DNA of 64,000 nt from Umbelopsis ramanniana AG. Taxonomy: Eukaryota; Mucoromycota; Umbelopsidomycetes; Umbelopsidales; Umbelopsidaceae. Positions 9,907 through 21,900 of the stretch are shown here, piece after piece; position 1 is the stretch's first letter, and every line of letters begins with the position of its first letter. The stretch covers positions 62,001 to 126,000 of the forward strand of contig NW_026252120.1 in the NCBI RefSeq assembly GCF_025399195.1, written 5' to 3'. A program made the position numbers and the translations under genes. Below the pieces are notes generated by a model that saw nothing but the letters and a program-made list of their open reading frames with translations, was not told the DNA's origin and made no database searches.

Positions 9907-12900
9907 ATGAAGTTGGCAAGGCATAGGATCGCCGGGCTCATGGCGTATTCAAATCCGCTGCTCAAGGCTCTTTTATATGAAGAAACCCCGGAAGCAGCCG
10001 AACTACTAGGACATGGGGATGCTTTCATTGTTATTGTCCCTCCACTAGAGACCAAGGATGAGCTCATGGTTGATAGCGACTTTCTTGGTATGTGGTGTAT
10101 GAAAGATTGTGACGAACAGCTTGCCCCAACAACCTAATGGAACTTTTTGAAAATACCAGCATCCCATATAATCCATGTCCCAATGGATGCATCTTCAATG
10201 AGCCTACTACGCTCACACCATACGTCTTTACCTATCCCTACGGCTTCAACGTCCATGTTATCACGTATCACCTCACCAAGGCTTGAACGTATCGGGTCGC
10301 TAAATTTTGGTAATAGTTCAATGGCCGAAGGTCGTGATCCTAGACGAAGAGTTCTATCTTACGATGATGCCAATCGCAACCGATCTACGCTCAGTATTTC
10401 CAGCCTTGAGAAACAAGGCATCACTTATACCACCCTTAATCAGAAGACCATCACCATCAGCGATACCACTTTAAAAGCACAGAAAGGCTTTCAGTATGTG
10501 AAGCGGACAATAAAGTGGAACCGCTTGTATTTCACAAAGAACGGGAAGCATCTACTGCTATTGTATATAGAAAAGGCGTTAATGATACCAAACTCTGAGG
10601 TAAGCAAAGTATGGCTATATACCAATAGACATACAGTGTCTAACGTTTTGTGAATGGATGGTAGATGAATCGTTTATATACTAGAAAACCGACTACCAAC
10701 CCTCAAAACTTTCGGGACATCTTAGAAGCTTTCCCAGCAATCAGCTCTCCAATTTCGGTACAGCTTGAACAATCTATCCAGGCATTTTGCGATCGAGCTA
10801 TTGAATCCCAAGATTTATCCAGCCTTCATGATGATATGAAGGCCTTACTACAGAAGGAATATCAGGTAGGAAAGGTGTGACGGGTGAATAATTGACAGAG
10901 CACGCAGGTGATCTCATTTATGTCTATCCTGCTAGCTTTTGGAAAACGTGGATTGGCTTGTCATCCAGCATGTCATGAAGACGTGTCGTCTTACAAATGA
11001 AGCATTGGATCAGATATATGAGAGGTAACTACTATTTCTTCCGAAATTATGCAATTGCTCCACTTATCATCTAACTTTCCCCTGGGTCATGATAGCTACA
11101 TTATGGAAAGGACATATGATATTGTGTTCTTTAAAATCACCAATTTCCAACAATCTTTAGATTCATCTTTGGGCAATGCATTACATCGGATGTCCAACCT
11201 AGACCTCACACAAGTTGGACTGCCGAATATCAGTGGCATGGCAAAACGACTCTCTAGCGGCCTGGAAGTGTTTCGAGAGATCGGTACCTTTCGTACTCCC
11301 AAAGAGAAGCTGGATTGTCTATTAGCAACCATATCCAAATTAACAAGTTCATCTGTATCCAAAGACAACGAGTCGATAGCAAGTGCCAAAAGTCACGGTA
11401 ATATGATGAGTATATTGACAATTACGATGAATTAAATTGGCTAACATATTGTGATGTTCGTAGAGGACCCACCATTTTTGAACTCAGATGTCCTTATACC
11501 ACTTCTCATCATCACCATCATCCAAAGCCGAGTTTCTAATTTGGTAGCTAACCTAACATACATGAAGGAATATGCTTTCGAACATAATGTCACCACTGGA
11601 GAATACGGCTATGCACTCAGCACGTTGGAAGGCGTGATACAATATCTTGTGGAATCAGAGCATAATTTGAGCGAAATCTCTTTGCGCAATGAACAATTCT
11701 GGGCACATTTACGGGACGGTGACTTGTGCTACGTTAAAGATATCTTTGATGACGAAAATGGAGAGAAACTGGCTCACAGCACGCAAAGTCTTCAACCGAC
11801 CAGGCAAGAATTAGATACTGAAGACGCACCTCCTGATAACTTCCCTTTCTGGACATCAGAGTTGGAGCACTCAGCTGGCACGGAGATCGCCGACATGCTT
11901 GACGAGAAGGAGACGATATCTCGTCCAACTCGACCGAGAACAGGCAGCATTCGATCCATATCGTCAGGGCCGAGATCATTGTCAGTACTTCATACTCGGG
12001 ATCCACAAGGCAATAACGCTCTCCTACTTGCATGCTTTTCTGATAATGCAAAATTGGTAGAATACTTACTCGAACGACAAGGAGGTTGTGGACCTCGTGA
12101 TCTCAACAATGAGCTCAGAACACCGCTTATGGTGGCTGCCATGCATGGCAAAATCGACGTTGTGAAAGTGCTTCTACGAGACAAATATATACAAGAGACC
12201 ATGGAGCGAGAAGATGTGGAGGGCAACACAGCACTACTGTTAGCTTGCGCATATGCTGACAATGAGCACTACGTCAGTGTGGTAGAAGAGTTGATTAACA
12301 CTGGAGGCGCCCGTTTGCGTGTGTCGAACCATCAAGGGAATAGCCCATTGCATGTGGCAGCTATGGGATCTAACGAGGGACACAAGCAAGTATTGCGATT
12401 ACTATCCAAGATGATGTCCAAGGATTTGTTAGACGGACAAAATGCCGAAGGGTCTACTGTCTTTCATCTTTGCGATAGCCCTGACCTTTGTCTGGCGCTC
12501 ATCCAAGAGCGTGGGGCCAATGCTGAGATTGCCGATAAATTTGGACGAAGTCCATTCATGGCGTGGTCCTCAAAATGCAATAGAGATATGGTCAAGTTTT
12601 TTCTCGATCATAATATTGGACGCCTGGACCAGGCTGATGTGCATGGGCAATCTGCTCTTCATCTGGCGTGCAACAGCGATGTGCTTACTGCATTACCACT
12701 TTCTAATGATGAGAATACGAAGCAAGTTCTAGATGTTTTGCATATGCTTTTGGCACAAATCTCTGTTGAGCAACTGAATTGCCGAGATAGAGACGGCAAT
12801 ACGGCTTTACATATTGCCGCCATGCGATCTGGAGGTTGCCCGCTGGTTGAAATTCTCCTGGAAAACAACGCAAGTCTAGACATTTATAACAAACTTGGCC

Positions 12901-14724
12901 AGCGTCCAGTCTATGTCGCAAAGGATTCAGAAACAATTAACCTTCTTGATGGTAAGTGAGCTAGCATCTTTTGGGAATGAAACTGGGGTCAGCAAACTTA
13001 CATTTGGTGCTAAATCCTAATTTCACTCATACTTGTTTTGCCACGTTGGTTTTTGACTCGTGATGCAGATATAACATTGTTCCGTAAGCCAGTCGGTAAA
13101 GATTTTGACCGACAGTGTACAATCACAAGGGCAGAAGTGCAGGAAGCCAAGATCATGTATATCATCAAATGTGGAACGGTAAATATTTTCGGCGCTGTGG
13201 CTGGACTTGAGGAGAATGTGTAAATATTGACAGCTTGATGGTATCCAATTACAGCAGGGCGATCGGCAATCTATTGTAACTGTTCGAAGGTCACTTGAAG
13301 ACTTTCGATTTATCCGGCAACAAATTTCATTTGAACTGCCTGAAACTTTCATGCCAACATTATCCGATATATTGAATCCAGAAGCCTTCGACTTGAAACC
13401 ACCTCCACTCAAATTCCTTGAAACAGCTACGCAAACGCTGAATCGCTTTTTGAAAAATTTATTTGAAAACAACACCTTGAAGATACATGAATTGATTTGG
13501 GAATTTGTTATGGTCCCAGATCTGCAGGTACGTAGAGATAGAGAGAAAGGAAATGGGTTCCATTATGGTGCCTCGTTCCATGAAACTGAAGCTAATCCTT
13601 TTTTCGCCATTTGCACCAAAGCGAGATATCATACGACGACGATCTTCAGCAAAGCGAGACCTACTCTTAGATTCCATTGCAGATGAATATTCTTCTAATT
13701 TGGAAAATTTGGAGAGCGAGAATCACTTTTTTGTGTTTACGAAGAACACCATGCAACCTCTCAGAGATGCCTTCTATCGCGTCTCGTGGTGTATGAAGAG
13801 ATTGCAAAGCTGTGCCGAAGGCAAGTGATTTTTGTAATGTTGCGATCGGATGTTTCGATGGGAGAGAAGAATGGACGATAATAACATTGTACCTGAAATA
13901 GATGTGGATGCTGAATTGGCTCATGTTGGTCAGGAAATTGCTCGAAAGCAGGCTTTTCAGTTGTCAAGCAAATGGCCATGTGTAGCATTTTTAACAGGAT
14001 CTTCTAGCCCTGACAGCCAATATGAAGTGAGTTCTTGCCTATACCTCCCCACATCTTAACCCTTCATTCTAACACTGGGTCTGTAGACCGATACGATGAA
14101 AGCCTCTGAATTTCTTCAAGTCATTCAAGGCGCAGCTGCGCTAGCCGAAGGTGTCCTGGTACGGTCTTTTTAGACTTTATTCGAGTGCATATTGGAATGA
14201 AATAATTGCAAAATTACTCACTTTTCACTGATATGCGTCTAGTTGGGAGTACAGCGACCACTTAACTTAATAGAAACCATACAAGAATCTATAGACGAAA
14301 TGGAAAAGCAAAAGGCGTCTCTCCAACGTGCAGTATCATGGAACGATGTCTTTTCTACTTCAGATCAACGAAAGAAAATAACGGATACGAAAGATCAGAT
14401 GTTGGAGGTAAGAACTCTCATGACCGAATTTTTGGACACGTTTACCGTTATGGGTTGTGTCGTTTGTATTTGCCCACTGATCAGCGGCTGATCGTTTTAT
14501 TACTTCAGTTACAATTCAAAATCACCAAGCTCGCTTGTCAAGTCAATTACAGCCATCAAAGAGTATCAGATGAGATGGCGCAACTGCAAGCTCGACACGA
14601 TAAGCAACTGGAAACAGCCATCAGAAACTATGTTAGGCACAAGATTGCCTCTGAGCGTCGCAAACTCGAGAAAATGCAATTATTATATGAAGGCGTCAAT
14701 AGAAGCAGCGATCAGCTTGCTTGA
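9907..14724 (+). CDS. VRL1: VARP/Vrl1-like Rab5-family GEF: VPS9, ankyrin, PX and BAR domains
   Basis: Likely endosomal guanine-nucleotide exchange factor and sorting-nexin coat subunit. Thirteen exons: 9907-10087, 10160-10599, 10665-10865, 10936-11024, 11096-11397, 11464-12951, 13069-13178, 13255-13527, 13622-13820, 13902-14026, 14087-14158, 14243-14407, 14509-14724 (1286 residues). The N-terminus (NPLLKALL...) resembles VARP. A VPS9-like region spans about 300-470 (a DVLIPLLIITII helix, then NLVANLTYMKEYAF). Ankyrin repeats fill about 575-895 (NNALLLAC, TPLMVAAMHGK, NSPLHVAAMGS, GNTALHIAAM). A PX-like fold follows (VTVRRSLEDFRFIRQQI, then a PPLKFLETATQTLNRFL helix), then a helical BAR-like C-terminus of about 255 residues. 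This order matches yeast Vrl1 of the VINE complex. The intron at 13821 starts with GC (see its entry). Confidence 0.85.
13821..13901 (+). other. GC-AG intron in the VRL1-like gene
   Basis: The exon ends AAG and the intron begins GCAAGT and ends TAG. Reading through gives a stop within three codons, whereas splicing here keeps the BAR-region frame into exon 10. AG|GCAAGT is the typical GC-donor consensus. Confidence 0.7.
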
Positions 14725-15237
14725 ATATTTTTTTTCTTCACCTCGGTAGGCTCAATGACTTATGGCCTAGTGCACACCTTGATATGGCAAAATGGATGGC
14801 ACTGGTAAACGCTCAGGCGCATCGGAGCATGGTCGGACGTCAGCACACGGCAATGATCTACATGGCGGTTCCCACCTCAACACCTCCTTGTTGGGCTGTA
14901 CGGTCTTTCCATTTTGATGTGTAAACCTGTTTACGGGGGGCTGCAAGGTCACTTCTAATCCGCGAGTTTGGCTCCTCCTTCAAAAGCCATGGTTCCATCG
15001 TAGTTGGCCAGCAAAACAAGAGCTGTTACTGCTAGAAAATACGTTTTATATCCTCCTGCTGTTTCCAGTCTAATTACCTCTCTTTCTTCTCTTGCTTTTG
15101 TTTTCCTTCTTCTCTTTTGAGCACCATTCCCCTCAGAGTCTCATTCAACTGACTCATCTCGACATCTCGTCCACCTTTCCTCCCTTGTACAAATATTGTT
15201 ACATACATAAACACTACTGCTTCCAACCTCCATCAAA
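14725..15237. promoter_or_regulatory. G-alpha gene promoter region
   Basis: 513 bp between the VRL1-like stop and the G-alpha start. It contains a long pyrimidine-rich tract at about 15060-15180 directly upstream of the start, typical of fungal promoters. No other element is clear. Confidence 0.4.
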
Positions 15238-16673
15238 ATGGGCTGCTGCCAATCCACTGAAGATATCGAAGGGCGACAGCGTAACGATGAGATCGACAAC
15301 CAGTTAAAGAAAGATCGAATCAATATGAAGAGCGAAATCAAAATGCTCTTACTTGGTGAGGACTTGTATCTCAGGCATCTGTAGACTGTTCGTTGGTAGG
15401 CTAATCACGCATTCTCCCCCCCCCCCTTTTTATTTGGTTCTTTTGAACCATAGGCGCTGGTGAATCTGGAAAATCGACTATACTTAAGCAAATGAAATTG
15501 ATACATGATGGCGGATATACATCGGAAGAACGCGAATCATTCAAAGAAGTTATATTCAGCAATACCATTCAATCAATGAGAGTCACTCTAGAAGCCATGG
15601 AGATGATGGGCTTACAATTCCAGCGATCAGAAAACTATAACTACAAACTAGCCGTTATGGACGCGCCATCACAGATCGATGGATCTCGTCTTGAACCACA
15701 CCTTGCCGATGCTGTCTATTCATTATGGGCTGACCCTGCTACCAAACAGTGTGTTGCGCGAGCTAACGAATTCCAATTGAACGATTCAGCTAGATAGTCA
15801 GTATTTCCGTTTATGTCTTATTTTACCTTGGGTTCGAATCGAGCGTAGCTAACCTGCCTTTCTTTAGCTACTTTGACTCAATAGAGAGAATTGGACAACA
15901 TAACTACTTACCCACCGACCAAGATGTATTACGCTCTCGTGTCAAGACGACAGGTATCACCGAAACCACCTTCGTTATCAGCAATTTGACTTATCGGATG
16001 TTTGATGTTGGCGGTCAACGAAGTGAGCGCAAAAAGTGGATCCACTGCTTTGAAAATGTGACGGCTATCATCTTCTTGATCGCCATATCTGAATATGACC
16101 AAGTCTTGATTGAGGATGAAACAGTGGTAAGTACCACACCATGCTGATATACCATGCCACTTGCTGTTTTTTCCCGAGGGTTCGCTGTCTAAATTGAGCT
16201 TTTCACAGAATCGTATGCAGGAGGCTTTGACCCTCTTTGATTCAATCTGCAATTCGCGCTGGTTCGTAAAGACGTCTATCATCCTCTTCTTGAACAAAAT
16301 AGATCTCTTCAAAGAAAAGTTACCCAATAGTCCATTGGAACGATACTTTCCCGAGTTCCGAGTAAGTTGAAGCGTGCAAACCAGAAGGGTGGATTAGCTT
16401 TAAAAAGGAGATGATCGGTCAGGTTTGATCACATTACGAATTTTTTCTTATTTTATTTTGCTTTTTTCCCTCGGATTACTTTAGGGACCAAGCACGTACG
16501 AAGCAGCGTCGGAATACATCTTGAAGCGATTTGTATCGCTTAATCAATCCAGCACTAAGCAAGTGTATACCCACTTTACATGTGCAACCGACACTCAGCA
16601 AATCAAGTTCGTTATGGCGGCTGTCAACGATATCATTGTTCATAACAATTTGCGCGATGTTGGACTTTTATAA
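15238..16673 (+). CDS. Heterotrimeric G-protein alpha subunit
   Basis: GTPase that couples membrane receptors to cAMP or MAPK signalling at the inner plasma membrane. Exons 15238-15355, 15454-15796, 15868-16126, 16209-16361, 16485-16673 give 353 residues, the standard length of group I fungal and Gi-type subunits. The start MGCCQS carries the N-myristoylation Gly2 and palmitoylation Cys3/Cys4. P-loop GAGESGKST is at 40-48, switch I Arg178/Thr181, switch [10 protein letters not shown] with Gln204, NKID at 269-272 and TCAT at 323-326, so all catalytic residues are intact and numbering matches mammalian Gi. The C-terminus is DVGLL: it lacks the Cys four from the end that pertussis toxin modifies in Gi-type proteins, and it sets receptor choice. 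It is one of probably several paralogues in such fungi. Confidence 0.96.
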
Positions 16674-17087
16674 ACGATGCTCAATTACCCTCCAAAATAC
16701 TTATCTCCTCTCTCTCTCTTTTTTCTTTCTACCAAATTTTGTTAAAATAAAGCCATTGTAATTTTGTTTAAAAGAAAAAAATACCTTTGCCAGAATGGAC
16801 TTGCATATCAAGTTTCTGTTATGGTTAGTGGCGCTTGTCGATCCTACTTGTGGTCGCAAGAGCTGAACATGTGTTTTATCAACGTCAGTATATCAAGTCT
16901 CTTCGGTTGTATTATGATGGATATACGCTATCTCAAGCCTATATGTTTTGATTGGGGATCATAATAATTATGTTGTGACTCCGATAGCCGAGTTTCTCAC
17001 CGTCTGACTCACAAAGTTTTTTTAAATGATAGCAGTCGGGCTCCGAGCTTCGACTTTCACGGTTGTTCCAAACTGGTATCACATAGC
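16674..17087. other. Intergenic stretch
   Basis: 414 bp between the G-alpha stop and the oxidase start. An AATAAA-type polyadenylation signal lies at 16747. The rest is unremarkable. Confidence 0.35.
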
Positions 17088-18795
17088 ATGGGAGCTCCGA
17101 AAATCAATGTCGTTGGCGCTGGCGTTCAAGGTCTTACAGTAGCTCTTATCCTTCAAAAGAAAGGTTACGATGTGACGGTGATCGCAAAGTACTGGCCGGG
17201 AGATCTCAGTATCGAATATACATCACCGTGGGCAGGCAAGTAAAACAGTCCATTTTTACCCAGCAGCTTCCCTGTGTATGCTGATGAAATTTTTTAGGCG
17301 CGGATTGGCAAGCTATGGCTTCCAATGAAGACTTACGATTGCAAAGTAATGACAACACAACGATGATCGCAGCTATATCGAGAAAGCCACATATCTCACA
17401 TGCTCCTTCATGCTTTTACATCTAGAGTTTGAATCCGATACATTCAAAGTGTTATGGAAGCTCTCGCACCTCCGGCCGAAGGAAACCGGGATCATCAGAG
17501 TCCCGTCCGTCATGTACTTTGATGAAAAGACCGAAAATACTGTCGATCCTTGGTGGAAAGACCTGGTACCAGATGTAGGTAGCATCCGTTAAGCGTGGCT
17601 AACCCCTTCCTCGTTTCAAAAACCATGTTTTTTGTTAATTGCCCTTGCCATTAGTTCAAAATAATCCCTCAGGAGGAGTTACCCGGATCAGCGGTAGTTG
17701 GACTATCTCATACCAGTGGTAAATTGTGATTTTTGTTGCTATTATTTTATTGGGGGGGGAGCTGTCTGTGCGCTGGTAAGTACAGGATTAATTGAATGGT
17801 TCTCCCCTTTATTTCCCCAATGGACGCGATCTTACCGTAAATAGTGTGCATCAATACACCCCACTACCTCAAATGGCTCCTGTCAGAATTCACAGCACTG
17901 GGTGGGAAGGTACGCAAACAGTTCCTGCGCCACATTCAGGATGCTGCCGATGAAGACGGCTCAACGGCAGCCATTGTGAATTGTACTGGTTTGCAAGCTA
18001 GATACCTAGGGGGTGTAGAGGACAAGAAGGTGTTTGCCACGCGTGGTCAGACAGTTTTAGTTCGAGCTCCCCATTTCAAGAAGATCCTGACCCACCAAGG
18101 TAAAAAAAGTTCGATACGATGAGATCGGAACTGGGGGAACGGTATACTAAAACCTTTGGTTAGGCAAGGATTATGTGACTTACATTATTCCGCGTTCCAA
18201 TGGAGATGTCATTCTTGGAGGAACACAGCAGCATCATAACTAGTGAGTATGCAGGGGGAATACATGTCTAATGGTAATACTAGAGGTTAATTGGTTATGT
18301 GATACAGTGATCAAGAACCCGATTTCGGCACTGCCCGCGCTATTATGGAGCGCACTTATAAGCACTTTCCCGAATTGACGCATGGAAAAGGCATTGAGGC
18401 ATTGGACATCGTAAGGCAGAATGTGGGCCTGCGGCCGACTCGAGAAGGAGGTCCACGTGTCGAAAATGAGTTTAGCAGTAAGAAACCACGTTGCATTATG
18501 GATTATGTTTCGCAGTGGAGAATCTGACCCTCTCGCTTATTGTAGAGGCACCTTCGGGAAAAACATTGCTCATCACACACAACTATGGTCATGGTGGTTA
18601 CGGTAAGTACCAATAAGGTCACGCGTAATGACAGGGTCACCGCATAAATTGATATCGGTTATGATGATAGGGGTGCAAACATCGTGGGGCAGTGCAACCG
18701 CCGCTGCCAAACTCGTGGTCAGCGGTCTCTCTCAGATTCAAGGAGCAGCTTCCGATGTCCACGGCTTGTTGGATGACCTTTGGAGTAAGCTTTGA
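17088..18795 (+). CDS. DAO: D-amino-acid oxidase, peroxisomal
   Basis: FAD enzyme that oxidises D-amino acids to 2-oxo acids, ammonia and hydrogen peroxide. Exons 17088-17235, 17298-17345, 17426-17574, 17655-17718, 17845-18099, 18164-18242, 18308-18477, 18546-18602, 18671-18795 give 364 residues. The FAD-binding start VVGAGVQGL is at 8-16; TSPWAGADW at about 45-53 matches the family signature. GLRPTR carries the Arg that binds the substrate carboxylate in the family, and HNYGHGGYGVQTSWG near the end is the DAO signature. The protein ends exactly in Ser-Lys-Leu, a canonical PTS1, fitting a peroxisomal site with catalase. Whether it prefers neutral D-amino acids or D-aspartate cannot be told here. 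The first intron has a GC donor. It faces the RPO41 gene tail to tail, 178 bp apart. Confidence 0.94.
17236..17297 (+). other. GC-AG intron in the D-amino-acid oxidase gene
   Basis: The 62-nt intron begins GCAAGT after an exon ending in CAG and ends TTTTTTAG. Only this donor restores the conserved SPWAGADW signature; the alternative GT four bases later would break the frame. Confidence 0.8.
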
Positions 18796-18973
18796 GTCAA
18801 AATATAATATCATGTCTCGGTGGTTTGCAGTATGATCTATATGATTTTAATGACTTTTAAGACAAGAGCTGTGAAATAAACGCAAAAAAAAAAAACTCTC
18901 ACAATGAAAGGAGTAATGTACAAAAATACAAGGTGCTCAAAGTAGAACAACATGGGGTAAAGGGAAGGGAGAA

Positions 18974-21900
18974 CTAATGGAAAAAGTAATCACTCTCTTT
19001 GACTTGCTGGATATCGAATTCTCCCTTGGCAGGCAGAGGCATGAAAGTCAAGTCTTCCCAGCTGTGTGCATATTTTTTACCACGTCTTGCTGCGGCCGAA
19101 GCAGCGTCTGGATCTTCATCGTCATCGTCATCAGCATCTTCTTCGTCATTCACCGTACCAAAGACAGCTGCTAATTCATTGCCCTCGGACTTCTTCATGT
19201 CCTCAAGTTCCTTACGAACAACATCTTCAGAAGCAAATCCCATGCTGAGCACCTCCTTGTGCGCCTTTTCGGGGGAAAGCAACTTCTCAGCTTCTTCCTT
19301 GGCAGATTTCTTCGTTGCTCTGGGTACTTCACGAGATACAGGAACCTTGTATCCCTGGTAACGTTCAATAAACTCAGTACGCAAACTTTCCATAATGGGT
19401 TGTTTGTGAAGTTCAATGAATTGGTCACGGATGATCTTGTTCATGGTATCCACATCGGCTGCATGCGTCCAATAAGAGTCATGTACAGAGGCGAACGCTA
19501 GACCAGCATTTTGACAAGCCACAGCAGACATTAGCATGTGTGTTGCATCAAGAGAATGAATGAAGTTTGGAGGAAAGGCAGTACTCTGCTTGTGGGAGTT
19601 TACAGGGCAAGAAGCATCGGGATCCTCAATAAACACAGTTTGCAAAAGCGTGCTAACTTGTCGTTTTCCAACACGGCGGTAGGGTTGAACAATGGGTAGT
19701 CCCAGTGGCGTGGTCCATACAACAGATGTCATCTGATTAGCTCCTGGGTTGCGAGCAGAGAAGCTCTTCTTCTTGTTGGCAGTAGCATATATTTTCTCGA
19801 TTGTGTACTCCATAGCAGTTTGATCCAACTCACTATTCGAGTCAGCCTTGAATCCCTCACCAATATTGGCATCCATGGCTCGGATGGTTTCTTCTGGTAT
19901 ACTTTTGGCAATACGGCGAGCAGAGTCAGTAAGCCAATCTTGAATTTGTCGTGCGCCATTGAACATCTCTCCAAGCGAAGCAAAGACCTTCTTAGCTAAA
20001 TAGCCAGCCAAATGGTACACTTGATCCGAAGGGATATCGCTTCGTTCTTTCAGTCGATTTTCGATTTGTTGACGTGCACCAACAAATGTAACACCGTACA
20101 CATTAGTCATGACAGTTTGCTTGACAATCTTTCGAGATATCTTGCCCTGCAAGATAACGGCATCTGGATGTCCTTCAGCAGCCTCTAGATCAACAAGTTT
20201 GTTCACCATTTCAGCAACACCGGTATACACATCAGCGGGTCGATCACTGGGTGCAAGATTGACAGCTTGAGCACCAGCCAAATCACCACCAAGTGCTGCA
20301 TAATGCTGTAATCCGTTGCAAGTACCATCTTGATGAATTGGTAGCCGTGATTTGAAATTTTCGGGGTCTCCGCTACGGACTGCAGCAGAAACTTCATAAC
20401 AAGCAGCCAGACATTGCCAAGGATCTTCCGACTGAAGCCACCAACGCTGGCCATTTAACGGATTGTCAGCGGAGTCAAAGATATGATCTAGATTCTCCAT
20501 TACATAGTTCTCTCTTTCAGTGAATGAATGTTTGTCGTAACCATGAAGATTAGCAAGATGAATCTTGAGCCATCGGTAACCAGATGCACCAAGAGGTTTG
20601 GCAACGTCAAACTGAAGCAAGCCGCGACACAAATCGTTACCAAGATGGTTCAAAGTCGGAGGAATAGGATATGCTCGGCCACGGAAATCCATATTGTGAG
20701 GGAAATACATTGGAGTATCCAAGAACTAAACAAAAGTGGGTCGATAAGTTAACTCAATGAATAATGGATAGAATAAAAAAAAAAGAGGATCGCAAAACAT
20801 ACCGCTCTAGCAGTTTCAACTTTGTAGTTGACATCACATCGCAATGAATGATGATTTCGTTCCGTATTTTGTATTTCCTTAACTTTTTTGATCCAGTCCA
20901 GTTTTGCCTTTGGATCTGTGGCATAATTTTCAGGCTTCTCTGGAAGTGGAAGATTACCTTCCGTAACAGGCGGAATGTCAGCTATGGCGTCTCCGGAATT
21001 CCACGCTTGTAATATAACGTCAAACACTGGTCGATTGACTTTCCATCGCGTAGCACCCAAAACATCCAAACCAGTGAGAACTCGATCTAGGTAGCTCTCT
21101 TCAGAAGCACGCTTCAGGTATAAAACTTGTTCCGGGGAATCTTTGATTCGCATACAAATGCTCTTGGTGCTCAAATAACCACCAGAATTCCAGGTGAGCC
21201 AAGGACGAGGAGGAACAAGCATGGGCAGTAGACGAGGATGGAGAGTATCCCGAACAGGTTCCTTTGATAACATCTCAGTCAAGTTTGGTGAGAACTTGAT
21301 GATTCCAACTCGTTTGCCGCGAACATATTGATAGGTGTGAAAAAATGCAGGTATCATTTCAGTTATCTTATTGCCGGTCTCCGGATTAATACTTGGAGTA
21401 GGAATTGTGGCAGCTTCAATGAGCAAACTGGTCAGAACACTTCCAACCTTAGCTCTCGTTGCACTAGGCCATACTGGATTCCACTCGCCGCTATCCAAAG
21501 CAGTGACTGTTTCTCCATCAGTGGTAGTTAATGCACTAGCGGATGATTCGTTTTGGTGAGATAGTCGCATACGCTCACGTCGTAAAGCCATGTTGAACAA
21601 TTTTCCGCTTGAGAATAGAGCATGGGTTTCCTGGTTGCGAGCTCTGCTTTGCTGCGACTGTCTGTCCTTCATAAGAACGGCGTTCCATTCCATCTCCACT
21701 GCTCGGCCAACATCAATCAATGCTCTTGCTGTCTTCATACCATCAGCAACTCCAGAAGATCCGTGTAATCGCATAAGCTCTAGAATGGTAATGACTGACA
21801 GCTTCTCAGCCGGGAGAAGCTTCAAGAATGGTCCATACACCCGTCGGTCTACGATTTATAAGTCACTAGGTATACTTTTGAAAAGGAGTGACATCTACAA

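Noticed and set aside
15238-18795. Functional pairing of G-alpha and D-amino-acid oxidase as a cluster
   Set aside because: Neighbourhood alone in a fungal genome is weak evidence; the genes have separate promoters and unrelated roles.
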